From Alteromonadaceae bacterium (GTDB lineage: Bacteria; Pseudomonadota; Gammaproteobacteria; Pseudomonadales; Oleiphilaceae), in contig JABXHG010000578.1 in assembly GCA_013393545.1 (NCBI GenBank), positions 1 to 34,077 of the forward strand: a DNA stretch of 34,077 nucleotides. Reading direction: 5' to 3'. The notes below the pieces were generated by a model. The model saw only the letters and a list, made by a program, of their open reading frames with translations. It was not told the DNA's origin and made no database searches. Both the position numbers and the translations under genes were made by a program. The stretch's first letter is position 1; each line of letters opens with the position of its first letter. Positions 1-8,742 of this stretch are shown here, one piece after another.

Positions 1-20
1 CGCCACTCAATACCCGTTAT

Positions 21-86
21 CTACGCGAAAGCAATCCAGATTTCGGGAATTAATCCGCCTTCAAGGGCAAGAAATGCGAGTTCCAC
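21..86 (-). CDS. possible 21-residue micro-ORF
   Basis: A GTG codon at 86 (minus strand) is preceded by a perfect AGGAG (complement at 93-97) at a spacing of six bases. It opens a 21-codon frame ending in TAG at 21-23. The peptide is hydrophobic with three acidic residues (starts MELAFLALEG, ends IWIAFA). It could be a leader peptide, a small membrane-associated protein, or chance. It lies divergent from cysH, so it may share the cysH control region. I recognise no family. The ribosome binding site is the main support, because a frame this short has no statistical weight by itself. Confidence 0.25.
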   Translation of the reverse strand: MELAFLALEGGLIPEIWIAFA

Positions 87-223
87 AACGGTCTCCTGAA
101 AATAGATGAAAATTCGAGGGTACGAGTCGGCACCCTGGATGACAGGCAGGTATGATATGAAAAACCGCGCCGGAATGCATGGAAATCCGCCAGAACCAAC
201 AAGGTTAAGCGCATAAAGTTATA

Positions 224-243
224 GTTATTGATTTCTTAATAAC
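224..243. promoter_or_regulatory. inverted repeat in the cysH upstream region
   Basis: GTTATT at 224-229 and AATAAC at 238-243 form a perfect six-base inverted repeat around an AT-rich centre, about 55 bases before the cysH start. The whole stretch 211-250 is much more AT-rich than its surroundings. CysB sites are poorly conserved and AT-rich, so this is a plausible CysB-binding or promoter element for cysH. That assignment is inference from position and composition. Confidence 0.35.
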
Positions 244-296
244 ATATCAGGTTTAGTGTTAGCCTTGAGCCACTTGATCCCAACCCCTGGATAACC

Positions 297-2043
<1,747 letters not shown>

Positions 2044-2142
2044 TCATTCTTTTTCGGTATACATTATGGCACTTCCATCAGTGTAGACCAAATGCCACTT
2101 TTCGGTCGCATCGTCAGCCGGTGCACGGGCGGTCGGGCAGAG

Positions 2143-4344
2143 CTATGAGTATTCGATAACACGCCGAAACGGCGGCAAGGCATCAAGCAGCAGCTGGCCG
2201 TAACGACGGGCAATAATGCGACGGTCCAGGATAGTTACCCGGCCGGTGTCCTGCTCGGTACGTAGCAGCCGCCCCACCGCCTGTACCAGTTTGACCGAGG
2301 CGTCCGGTACGGTGATTTCCATGAACGGATTGCCTCCACGCTGGGTTACCCACTCGGCCAGGCTGGCTTCGATGGGATCGTCCGGTACCGAGAACGGCAG
2401 GCGGGTGATCACCACGTGGTGCAGGTACTTGCCGGGCAAATCGATGCCCTCGGCAAAACTGGCCACGCCGAACAGCACGCTGGGTTTGCCTTCGTCCACG
2501 CGGCTGCAGTGCTGGCGCAACACTTCATTGCGAGCCATGTCGTCCTGGGTGAGGATCAGTTCCGGGTGATTGGGCGCCAGAGCGTCACGCACCTGCTGCA
2601 TCTGGCGGCGCGAAGTGAACAGGACCAGCGTGGCTTTTTCACCCGCCCACAGATCCGGCAAGCGCTGGATGATGGCGTCGGCGAAGCCGTCGTCGGTGGG
2701 CATCGCGGCCATGAACGGCACTTCCACGGTGGCCATTTCGGCGTAACGGAACGAACTCGGCACCACCATGTAACGGCTGGCCTCGGGCAAGCCGGCCCGG
2801 GAACGAAGGCGGTCAAACCGGCCGAGTGCGGTGAGCGTGGCGCTGGTCAGCACCGCGCCATAAGTGCGGGACCAGAGCCTCGCATACAGCAGGTTATCGG
2901 CGAGCACCGGCGAACTGTATAGCGTAATGTCTTCGGCATGATCCCAGCGCTGGCGAATGGACCACCGGGCCGGTGGCGGGCCGTAACGCGGTTTTTTGGC
3001 GCCCTCTTCCGCTTTTGCCTGATCCGTCGACTCACTGCTGTTATCCGACTGGTTCACGCCTTCACACCAGGCGGCCCAGAGCCGTAACTGATCTTCGGCG
3101 CGACTGTGGAAACTGCCAATCACCGGGAACCAGGATTCGGCAGTCTCTCGATCCAGTTCCGGATCCTTGCGTTCATCAAAGGCGGAATTGAGCTCATCCA
3201 CCAGCACACCCAGTTGGCGTACCAGCCCGGCGGTGACAATACGGGTGTCAGCAGCCAGCGCCGCCAGCTGTTCCGGCAGTTCACCTTCGGGATAACGCCA
3301 CTGGGCGCTGCGTCGCTCTTCATTGAAGTCCCAGCCGGTGTTTTGCTCCACTTCCTCGTAAACTTTGGCCAACTCCTGGTCCAGATCCCGGCCAGAGGTG
3401 CTGATTTTCTCAATTGCCTTGGCGGCCTGCGAACCACCAGGCACCCAGGGCTGCATTTTGGCCAGGGCCTGGGACAACTGCTTCAGCCATTGGCGGGTGC
3501 TGTTCAAGGGCACTGAGGCGGCGAAATGGTTCAGCGCCTTGTCTGGCAGGTGGTGGGCCTCGTCGAAAATAAACAGAGCGTTTTCCGGTTCGGGCAGTAT
3601 CGCCCCGCCACCCAGTGCCAGATCTGCCAGCACCAGATCGTGGTTGGCCACCACTACCTCGGCATCATCCAGTTCCTTGCGGGCATCAAAAAAGGCGCAG
3701 CTGTCGAAATAGGCGCAGTGCCGGTTGGTGCACTGGCGGTGGTCGGTGGTCACCTGGCGCCAGGTTTCATCGGGAATCTGCTCCGGCCAGTGGTCACGGT
3801 CGCCATCCCATTCCCGGGAGCCGTAGGCAGCCAGCATTCGTTCGAAGGTGGCGGTATCGTCGGCATCGCCATCCCCGGGCTTGTCCAGCAGAAACAGCGG
3901 CATGGTGTCACTGTCGCCGTGACCCTCGTCGTGCAGGCGGCTTTCCAGCCGGGACATGCACAGGTAGCGGCCCCGCCCCTTGGCCAGGGTCCAGCTGAAA
4001 TCCAGTTTGCTGTGCTTGCGCAAATCCGGCAGATCTTTCAGGACAATCTGGTCCTGCAGGGCAACCGTGGCGGTGGAAATCACCAGGGTTTTACCCAGGG
4101 CCTTGGCCACGGGGATGGCGGCAATCAGATAGGCGAGGGTTTTGCCGGTACCGGTGCCCGCCTCCACCACACAGGTAGCGGGCGGCGAGGTTCGCTGGCC
4201 GTCATTTTCGTCAATATCGCCCATGTATTTAGCGATTTCGGCGATCATCAGCCGCTGGCCATAGCGGGCACGAATATCCTTGCCGGCCAGGACATCCCGG
4301 TAGGCTTGCTGAATCTGCTGTTTGACGTCGTCGCTCAGTGCCAT
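2143..4344 (-). CDS. dinG: ATP-dependent DNA helicase DinG
   Basis: An XPD-like superfamily 2 helicase with 5'-3' polarity that unwinds R-loops, D-loops and forks during repair and replication-transcription conflict. The 733 residues are close to E. coli DinG (716). Visible motifs are Walker A EAGTGTGKT near residue 62-70 and the four iron-sulfur cysteines (GRYLCMSRL near 128, then C..C....C within QCTNRHCAYFDSC near 203-216). The DEAH box is FDEAHHLPD near 258, and the C-terminal helicase motif VI is QAVGRLLRT near 690. A charged Ser/Glu/Lys-rich insertion (NQSDNSSESTDQAKAEEG) sits around 450. The ATG at 4344 shares one base with the stop of the upstream gspB-like gene (TGATG), so translation is probably coupled. 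No clear terminator follows the stop. Confidence 0.93.
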   Translation of the reverse strand: MALSDDVKQQIQQAYRDVLAGKDIRARYGQRLMIAEIAKYMGDIDENDGQRTSPPATCVVEAGTGTGKTLAYLIAAIPVAKALGKTLVISTATVALQDQIVLKDLPDLRKHSKLDFSWTLAKGRGRYLCMSRLESRLHDEGHGDSDTMPLFLLDKPGDGDADDTATFERMLAAYGSREWDGDRDHWPEQIPDETWRQVTTDHRQCTNRHCAYFDSCAFFDARKELDDAEVVVANHDLVLADLALGGGAILPEPENALFIFDEAHHLPDKALNHFAASVPLNSTRQWLKQLSQALAKMQPWVPGGSQAAKAIEKISTSGRDLDQELAKVYEEVEQNTGWDFNEERRSAQWRYPEGELPEQLAALAADTRIVTAGLVRQLGVLVDELNSAFDERKDPELDRETAESWFPVIGSFHSRAEDQLRLWAAWCEGVNQSDNSSESTDQAKAEEGAKKPRYGPPPARWSIRQRWDHAEDITLYSSPVLADNLLYARLWSRTYGAVLTSATLTALGRFDRLRSRAGLPEASRYMVVPSSFRYAEMATVEVPFMAAMPTDDGFADAIIQRLPDLWAGEKATLVLFTSRRQMQQVRDALAPNHPELILTQDDMARNEVLRQHCSRVDEGKPSVLFGVASFAEGIDLPGKYLHHVVITRLPFSVPDDPIEASLAEWVTQRGGNPFMEITVPDASVKLVQAVGRLLRTEQDTGRVTILDRRIIARRYGQLLLDALPPFRRVIEYS

Positions 4345-5042
4345 CAGTCAGGGCTCACCCAATTGCGCTGGGCGCCCACCCGAAAACGCTGGGCTCCCTT
4401 GCGGAACACCACCGCATCCTCACCAATGCTCTCAAGCCACAACGAGCCCAGGCGGTCGCCAACACGCAGATACTGGTTATTGACCATGACGCTACTGGCG
4501 GCAGGGTTGGAAGAGACGATATGACTGTTGAACATCAAATCCGGCACACTCTTTTGAAAGGAAAGCGGTAATTCTACCAGATGAGGCACTCTTCCCGGAG
4601 GCGGTGTCGCCGCCAATGATGAGCCTCTGCCGGCAGCCCGGGGAACAATAATGGTGGGTTGACCATAATCAGGCGCCGGGGGCTCTGGTTCCACGTTAGT
4701 TTCAGCAGGCGCGGCAGAATCCGGCTCGCCTGCCGCAAGAGACACTTGAGCGGCCTGATCACCGGCGGACTGCTTTTGGCCGGCCGAGGCGTTTGCAGAC
4801 CTCTCTTTGGCGGCAAGCGATGCAGGCCGATCCGATGGCGTCCAGGCCGAGCTCAACTCCGGCCAGAACACGACTCCCAGGACCACTGCATTCAGCGCCA
4901 GCGCCAGCCCAATCCATACGACGGCTGCCACTGGCTTTTTACCGGGCCGATAAACCATTTGCACTGACTGACCCAGATCCGGCGCCTTGCCCTGCCGGCG
5001 CTCAGCTTCGGATTTTTTGAGTGCCTCGAGAATGTACGACAT
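4344..5042 (-). CDS. gspB: GspB-like general secretion pathway protein B
   Basis: Partner of the GspA/ExeA ATPase. In Aeromonas the ExeA-ExeB complex moves and assembles the type II secretin ExeD through the peptidoglycan. The protein starts MSYILEALKKSEAERRQG, the conserved cytoplasmic N-terminus of this family, which is why I place the start at 5042 and not at the longer frame beginning at 5090. One transmembrane segment lies at about residues 38-60 (VVWIGLALALNAVVLGVVF). A long Ala/Pro/Glu-rich periplasmic linker follows. The GspB C-terminal domain lies at about 150-232 (ELPLSFQKSVPDLMFNSH and VNNQYLRVGDRL are recognisable). It begins four bases after the gspA stop and overlaps dinG by one base, so gspA-gspB-dinG looks like a transcription unit. 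No other type II secretion gene is in the window. Confidence 0.85.
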   Translation of the reverse strand: MSYILEALKKSEAERRQGKAPDLGQSVQMVYRPGKKPVAAVVWIGLALALNAVVLGVVFWPELSSAWTPSDRPASLAAKERSANASAGQKQSAGDQAAQVSLAAGEPDSAAPAETNVEPEPPAPDYGQPTIIVPRAAGRGSSLAATPPPGRVPHLVELPLSFQKSVPDLMFNSHIVSSNPAASSVMVNNQYLRVGDRLGSLWLESIGEDAVVFRKGAQRFRVGAQRNWVSPD

Positions 5043-5046
5043 AAGC

Positions 5047-6687
5047 CTATCTCTCGCCCTGAAGCGTCGGAACCTCTGCACCGAGATCATTGTTAATGCG
5101 AATCAGGGTACGGGCTCCGGCGATACCGTCGACCATTAGCCCGCCATGTTGCTGGTACCACTCAATTTGCTCGGTAAGAGGCAAGGCTTTTACTCGGGCG
5201 ATTTCCTGTTCGGAACCGCCCAGTTTTTCGGCCAGCTGCATCATCCGTGCGCCCAACCAAAGCTCCCTTTCAGCCGACTCCGTGTAAAGATTACCGGAGT
5301 CGGCGTAATCAGGCAGTTGCCATAGCAACAGAAACTTTCCAAACCAGTATTGCTCAAGCTCCGCCAACGAGACTGTAAGCAAACCGGATTCAGTCAATAA
5401 TGTCGCCCGCCGCCCGTGTAATGACCGCAGCACTGCGTAGCCTGGTTCAACACCCGGCGCCTCGAGCGTCAGCATAACGGGGCGGTCCAGAAATACCAGG
5501 CTTCGCAGGCTGCCTCGCTGCTCCAGGCAGGATAAGCCAACGTCCACAGCCCGATCACAGGCAAGCTCGCCGCTAGATGGGTCGAATGAGTGTCCCCAAA
5601 CCTGGAAAAGCTGAGCAAAGGCAGCCGGTCGACTCAGCGCGTGCCGGGTCAGCTCAAATTCCGGCGAAGTGTCGGCCGGTGTTTCGGAGGCGCTGGGTAT
5701 TTCAGCCACCGGGTAATCGGATGGCTCAGAGGACACTTCCATCGGCGAAGAGGACGGTGCCAATGAAGCCCACCCCGGCAGCCATGTTGTTTCTTCCAGG
5801 GTCAGCCAGCTGGTGGCAAGTACTGCCAACACCACCGATGCGAACACCAAAACTCCATGCCCGCGGACTCCAGCCTGACCGCGCTCACCCAGCACCTCTC
5901 TGGCCGCCTTGCGTACCTGGGGTTTAGCCACCCGATGCTCACCCTCGGCGTAGGCGCCAAGCAAGGCCCGATCAGCAATCAGATTGATCAAGCGTGGAAT
6001 GCCACCACTGCAGCGATACAGGTGCCGGATTGCACCGGAGGTGAACACCTCGCCACGCAGGCCGGCCACCGACAAGCGATAATGCAGGTAATCAGGCAAT
6101 TCGAAGCGTTCCAGCGCATCGAGGTGATAGCGGGCCGTCACCCGCTGATTCAACTGGCGCAGCTCGGGCAAAGCCAGAAGCTGCTGCAACTCGGGCTGGC
6201 CCACCAGCACAATCTGTAGCAGCTTTTTCTCCGCAGTTTCCAGATTGGTGAGCAGTCGCAATTGTTCCAGTACGTCGGCAGACAGGTTCTGCGCCTCGTC
6301 GATCACCAGCACCTTGTGCCGACCTTCGGCGTGCGCTCGCAGCAGATCCTGGTTTATGGCATCCACCAGCAGCTTGGTGCTGGCTTCCGGAGAATGATCG
6401 ATGCCCAACTCGTCGCATATGGCAGACAGCAACTCACGAGCAGACAGACGAGGGTTAAGAATAAGCGCGATATCAACGTGATCCGGCACGTTTTCGATGA
6501 AACAGCGGCACACGGTGGTTTTACCCGTACCCACCTCGCCGGTGATGACGATAAAACCGCCCTGACCCTGTACGCCATACATCAGATGAGCGAGCGCCTC
6601 CTTGTGGCGCCCACTCAGGTACAAATAGCGGGGGTCTGGGGCAATCGAGAAAGGCGCTTCCCGAAAACCGAAAAAATCATAATACAT
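5047..6687 (-). CDS. gspA: GspA/ExeA-type AAA ATPase with peptidoglycan-binding domain
   Basis: Inner-membrane ATPase that, with GspB, helps secretin assembly across the cell wall. It has 546 residues. The N-terminal AAA domain (1-270) starts MYYDFFGFREAPFSIAPDP, with Walker A GEVGTGKTT near 50-58 and Walker B VLVIDEAQNLS near 126-136. One transmembrane segment lies at about 280-298 (VLVFASVVLAVLATSWL). The periplasmic part has a Ser/Pro/Glu linker (305-345). A degenerate C39-peptidase-like module follows (about 355-460), recognisable from the pattern FQVWG...C...GLSCLEQRGSL...LDRPVML. A PG_binding_1 repeat ends the protein ([20 protein letters not shown], about 500-530). TIGR03015-type exosortase-locus ATPases share the N-terminus but lack this periplasmic tail, so I prefer GspA. 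gspB starts four bases after the stop. The gene begins 30 bases after the mlaA-like stop. Confidence 0.87.
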   Translation of the reverse strand: MYYDFFGFREAPFSIAPDPRYLYLSGRHKEALAHLMYGVQGQGGFIVITGEVGTGKTTVCRCFIENVPDHVDIALILNPRLSARELLSAICDELGIDHSPEASTKLLVDAINQDLLRAHAEGRHKVLVIDEAQNLSADVLEQLRLLTNLETAEKKLLQIVLVGQPELQQLLALPELRQLNQRVTARYHLDALERFELPDYLHYRLSVAGLRGEVFTSGAIRHLYRCSGGIPRLINLIADRALLGAYAEGEHRVAKPQVRKAAREVLGERGQAGVRGHGVLVFASVVLAVLATSWLTLEETTWLPGWASLAPSSSPMEVSSEPSDYPVAEIPSASETPADTSPEFELTRHALSRPAAFAQLFQVWGHSFDPSSGELACDRAVDVGLSCLEQRGSLRSLVFLDRPVMLTLEAPGVEPGYAVLRSLHGRRATLLTESGLLTVSLAELEQYWFGKFLLLWQLPDYADSGNLYTESAERELWLGARMMQLAEKLGGSEQEIARVKALPLTEQIEWYQQHGGLMVDGIAGARTLIRINNDLGAEVPTLQGER

Positions 6688-6717
6688 GCGCGCTCAGGGC
6701 CCCGCCCGGGTGGTTGC

Positions 6718-7515
6718 TCAGAAATCCTCGAGCATCAGGTCTTCGTCGTCATCAGCGGCGAACGGGTCATTGGTAATTTTACCATCATTGATCAAGAATT
6801 CACGGCGCTGAAGAAAGCCGTTACGGAAGAAAGTATAGCGGTCGCCGGAAATAAAGCGCTCGGCCGGAATCAGGTCCGCCCGCGTGTCAATAAGCTGCAG
6901 AGAACGCAAGTAGTACCACTCAGGCGAATCCACTTCGTCCCAGGGCGAAGGCAACAAAAAACCATCTGTCAGAAAACCGGTGGTGTGTCGCGGTGTTGAT
7001 GGGCCAAGCAGTGGCATGACCAGGTATGGACCGGAGCCCACACCCCAGGTCGCAAGAGTCTGACCAAAGTCCTCTTCCTGTTCGGGCAGGTCAAAACTGG
7101 TGGCCACGTCGAAAATTCCGCCGAGGCCAAACACGGTATTGAAAGTGAACCGGCCAAAAGCAACGACCGCAGATTCACCCTTGCCCTGCAGCGCACTGTT
7201 GGCAAAATTGCCAATCTCTCCAATGTTACTGAAAAAATTAGTCACACCAGTGTCCACAATTTCGGGAGTAACAGTGCGATACGCCTTGGCAACCGGGCGA
7301 AGCACCCATCGGTCCAGGCCATCGTTAAAGGCAAACACTTTCCGGTTCCAGCTCTCGAAGGGGTCCTCGTAAAGACTCGTCTCGGAGACATCAGGTGCAT
7401 CTTCCTGCGCTGGCTCCCGCATGGTCTGGGCCAACACACTCTGTTGGCATACGAGGGCCAGAGTCAGGCCGGCGGCCGCCAACCAGGTCCGGCGCAAGAG
7501 GCGGGTCTTTTCCAT
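6718..7515 (-). CDS. mlaA: MlaA (VacJ) family outer-membrane lipid-asymmetry protein
   Basis: MlaA proteins form a doughnut in the outer membrane that removes misplaced phospholipids and passes them to MlaC. The family core is plain: EDPFESWNRKVFAFNDGLDRW (residues about 48-66), the FFSNIGEIGNFANS region, FGRFTFNTVFGLGGIFDVA, and the DFGQTLATWGVGSGPYLVMPL block near 150. I place the start at 7515 (MEKTRLLRRTW), because this gives a proper signal peptide with arginines and a hydrophobic core. Cleavage after VLA (near residue 29) by signal peptidase I looks possible. A canonical lipobox is missing: the only cysteine, in ALVCQQS, has Val at -1. The C-terminus is acidic (AADDDEDLMLEDF). No mlaBCDEF genes are nearby. 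The FabH-like gene ends 49 bases upstream. Confidence 0.9.
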   Translation of the reverse strand: MEKTRLLRRTWLAAAGLTLALVCQQSVLAQTMREPAQEDAPDVSETSLYEDPFESWNRKVFAFNDGLDRWVLRPVAKAYRTVTPEIVDTGVTNFFSNIGEIGNFANSALQGKGESAVVAFGRFTFNTVFGLGGIFDVATSFDLPEQEEDFGQTLATWGVGSGPYLVMPLLGPSTPRHTTGFLTDGFLLPSPWDEVDSPEWYYLRSLQLIDTRADLIPAERFISGDRYTFFRNGFLQRREFLINDGKITNDPFAADDDEDLMLEDF

Positions 7516-7564
7516 GCTCAATTCCGGTTTGTTGATAGGGTTACGTGTTTTGTCACATTCATGC

Positions 7565-8683
7565 TCATCGGTGGCGCACCACCACACTGCCAATCGAGTA
7601 ACCAGCGCCGAACGAGCAGATCACACCCAGATCGCCGGCTTGCAAATCATCCTGATGCTTGTGAAAAGCAATCACGGAACCAGCGGAGCTGGTGTTGGCG
7701 TACTCATCCAGAATAACCGGTGCTTCGCTTTCGCTGGCCTCGCGGCCCAGCACTTTTTTGGCAATCAGCTGGTTCATGTTCAGGTTGGCCTGATGCAGCC
7801 AAAGGCGGGACAGGTCTTCGGGTTTCAGAGCAAGTGTTTCAAGGTGTTGCTGAATGGTCTGGGCGACCAGCGGCGACACTTCCTTGAATACTTTCCGCCC
7901 CTGTTGAATGAACAGCTTGTCCGGCATTCCTACGCCGGATTCGTCCGTACGGTTCAGAAAACCAAAGTTATTGCGGATGTTGTTGGAAAATTGTGTTTTC
8001 AGGCGGGTCCCCAGAATTTCGAAGCCCTGCCCCGGCTGAGCTGCCTCCTCGCGCTCCACCAGGATCGCGGTACAGGCGTCGCCGAAAATAAAGTGGCTGT
8101 CACGGTCCCGGAAGTTCAGGTGGGCGGAGCATATCTCCGGGCTGATCACCAGCACTGAGCGGGCAGTGCGATTTTCGACCGAGTTTACAGCGGCCTGCAG
8201 GCCAAAGGTGGCGGAGCTGCAGGCCACGTTCATGTCGTAGGCGAAGCCGTCAATGCCCAGGGCGGCCTGCACTTCTATGGCAACTGCCGGGTAGGCGCGT
8301 TGCAGATTGGAGCAGGCCACGATCACTGCTTCCACGTCGGCGGCGGTTTTGCCGGCCTGTTCCAGCGCCTGTTTGGCGGCGGCCACGGCCATGTCGCACT
8401 GCACGGACGGTTCGTCGTTGCTGCGTTCGGGGATGTAGGGTTTCATGCGCCGGGGATCGAGGATGCCATCCCGGTCGATCACGTGCCGGCGTTTGATGCC
8501 GGAGGCTTTTTCGATGAATTCGGAGGAGGAAGGCTGCAGGGCCTCGATGTCTCCGCGTTCAATCGCGTCCGCGTGTTCGCTGTTGAACAGTTCCACGTAC
8601 TGGTTAAAGGCCTCGACCAGTTCGTCATTGGTTATGCTGGCCGGCGGTGTGTACAGTCCGGTTCCGCTGATGACGGCTTTCAT
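7565..8683 (-). CDS. beta-ketoacyl-ACP synthase III (FabH-like)
   Basis: A condensing enzyme that joins an acyl-CoA primer to malonyl-ACP to start or feed fatty acid synthesis. The Cys-His-Asn triad is visible: NVACSSATFG (Cys near 155), LWLHQANLNM (His near 297) and EYANTSSAGS (Asn near 330). At about 372 residues it is longer than housekeeping FabH (about 317) because of an insertion near residues 25-60. This shape resembles Pseudomonas PA3286, which was reported to take octanoyl-CoA from beta-oxidation; assigning that specificity here is inference. I chose the ATG at 8683 (MKAVISGTG) over the GTG at 8692, since GGGG lies about nine bases upstream. It lies between hrpA (gap about 59) and mlaA (gap 49). 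Confidence 0.88.
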   Translation of the reverse strand: MKAVISGTGLYTPPASITNDELVEAFNQYVELFNSEHADAIERGDIEALQPSSSEFIEKASGIKRRHVIDRDGILDPRRMKPYIPERSNDEPSVQCDMAVAAAKQALEQAGKTAADVEAVIVACSNLQRAYPAVAIEVQAALGIDGFAYDMNVACSSATFGLQAAVNSVENRTARSVLVISPEICSAHLNFRDRDSHFIFGDACTAILVEREEAAQPGQGFEILGTRLKTQFSNNIRNNFGFLNRTDESGVGMPDKLFIQQGRKVFKEVSPLVAQTIQQHLETLALKPEDLSRLWLHQANLNMNQLIAKKVLGREASESEAPVILDEYANTSSAGSVIAFHKHQDDLQAGDLGVICSFGAGYSIGSVVVRHR

Positions 8684-8742
8684 CACAAACACCCCACGTT
8701 TTTGTTACAAGCCTGATATGTCGAAGATACTAACACAGGTCA

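Noticed and set aside
3526..4524. 332-codon plus-strand frame antisense to dinG and gspB
   Set aside because: Its composition is low-information (Gly/Gln/Val-rich), and it lies over two well-supported genes on the other strand.
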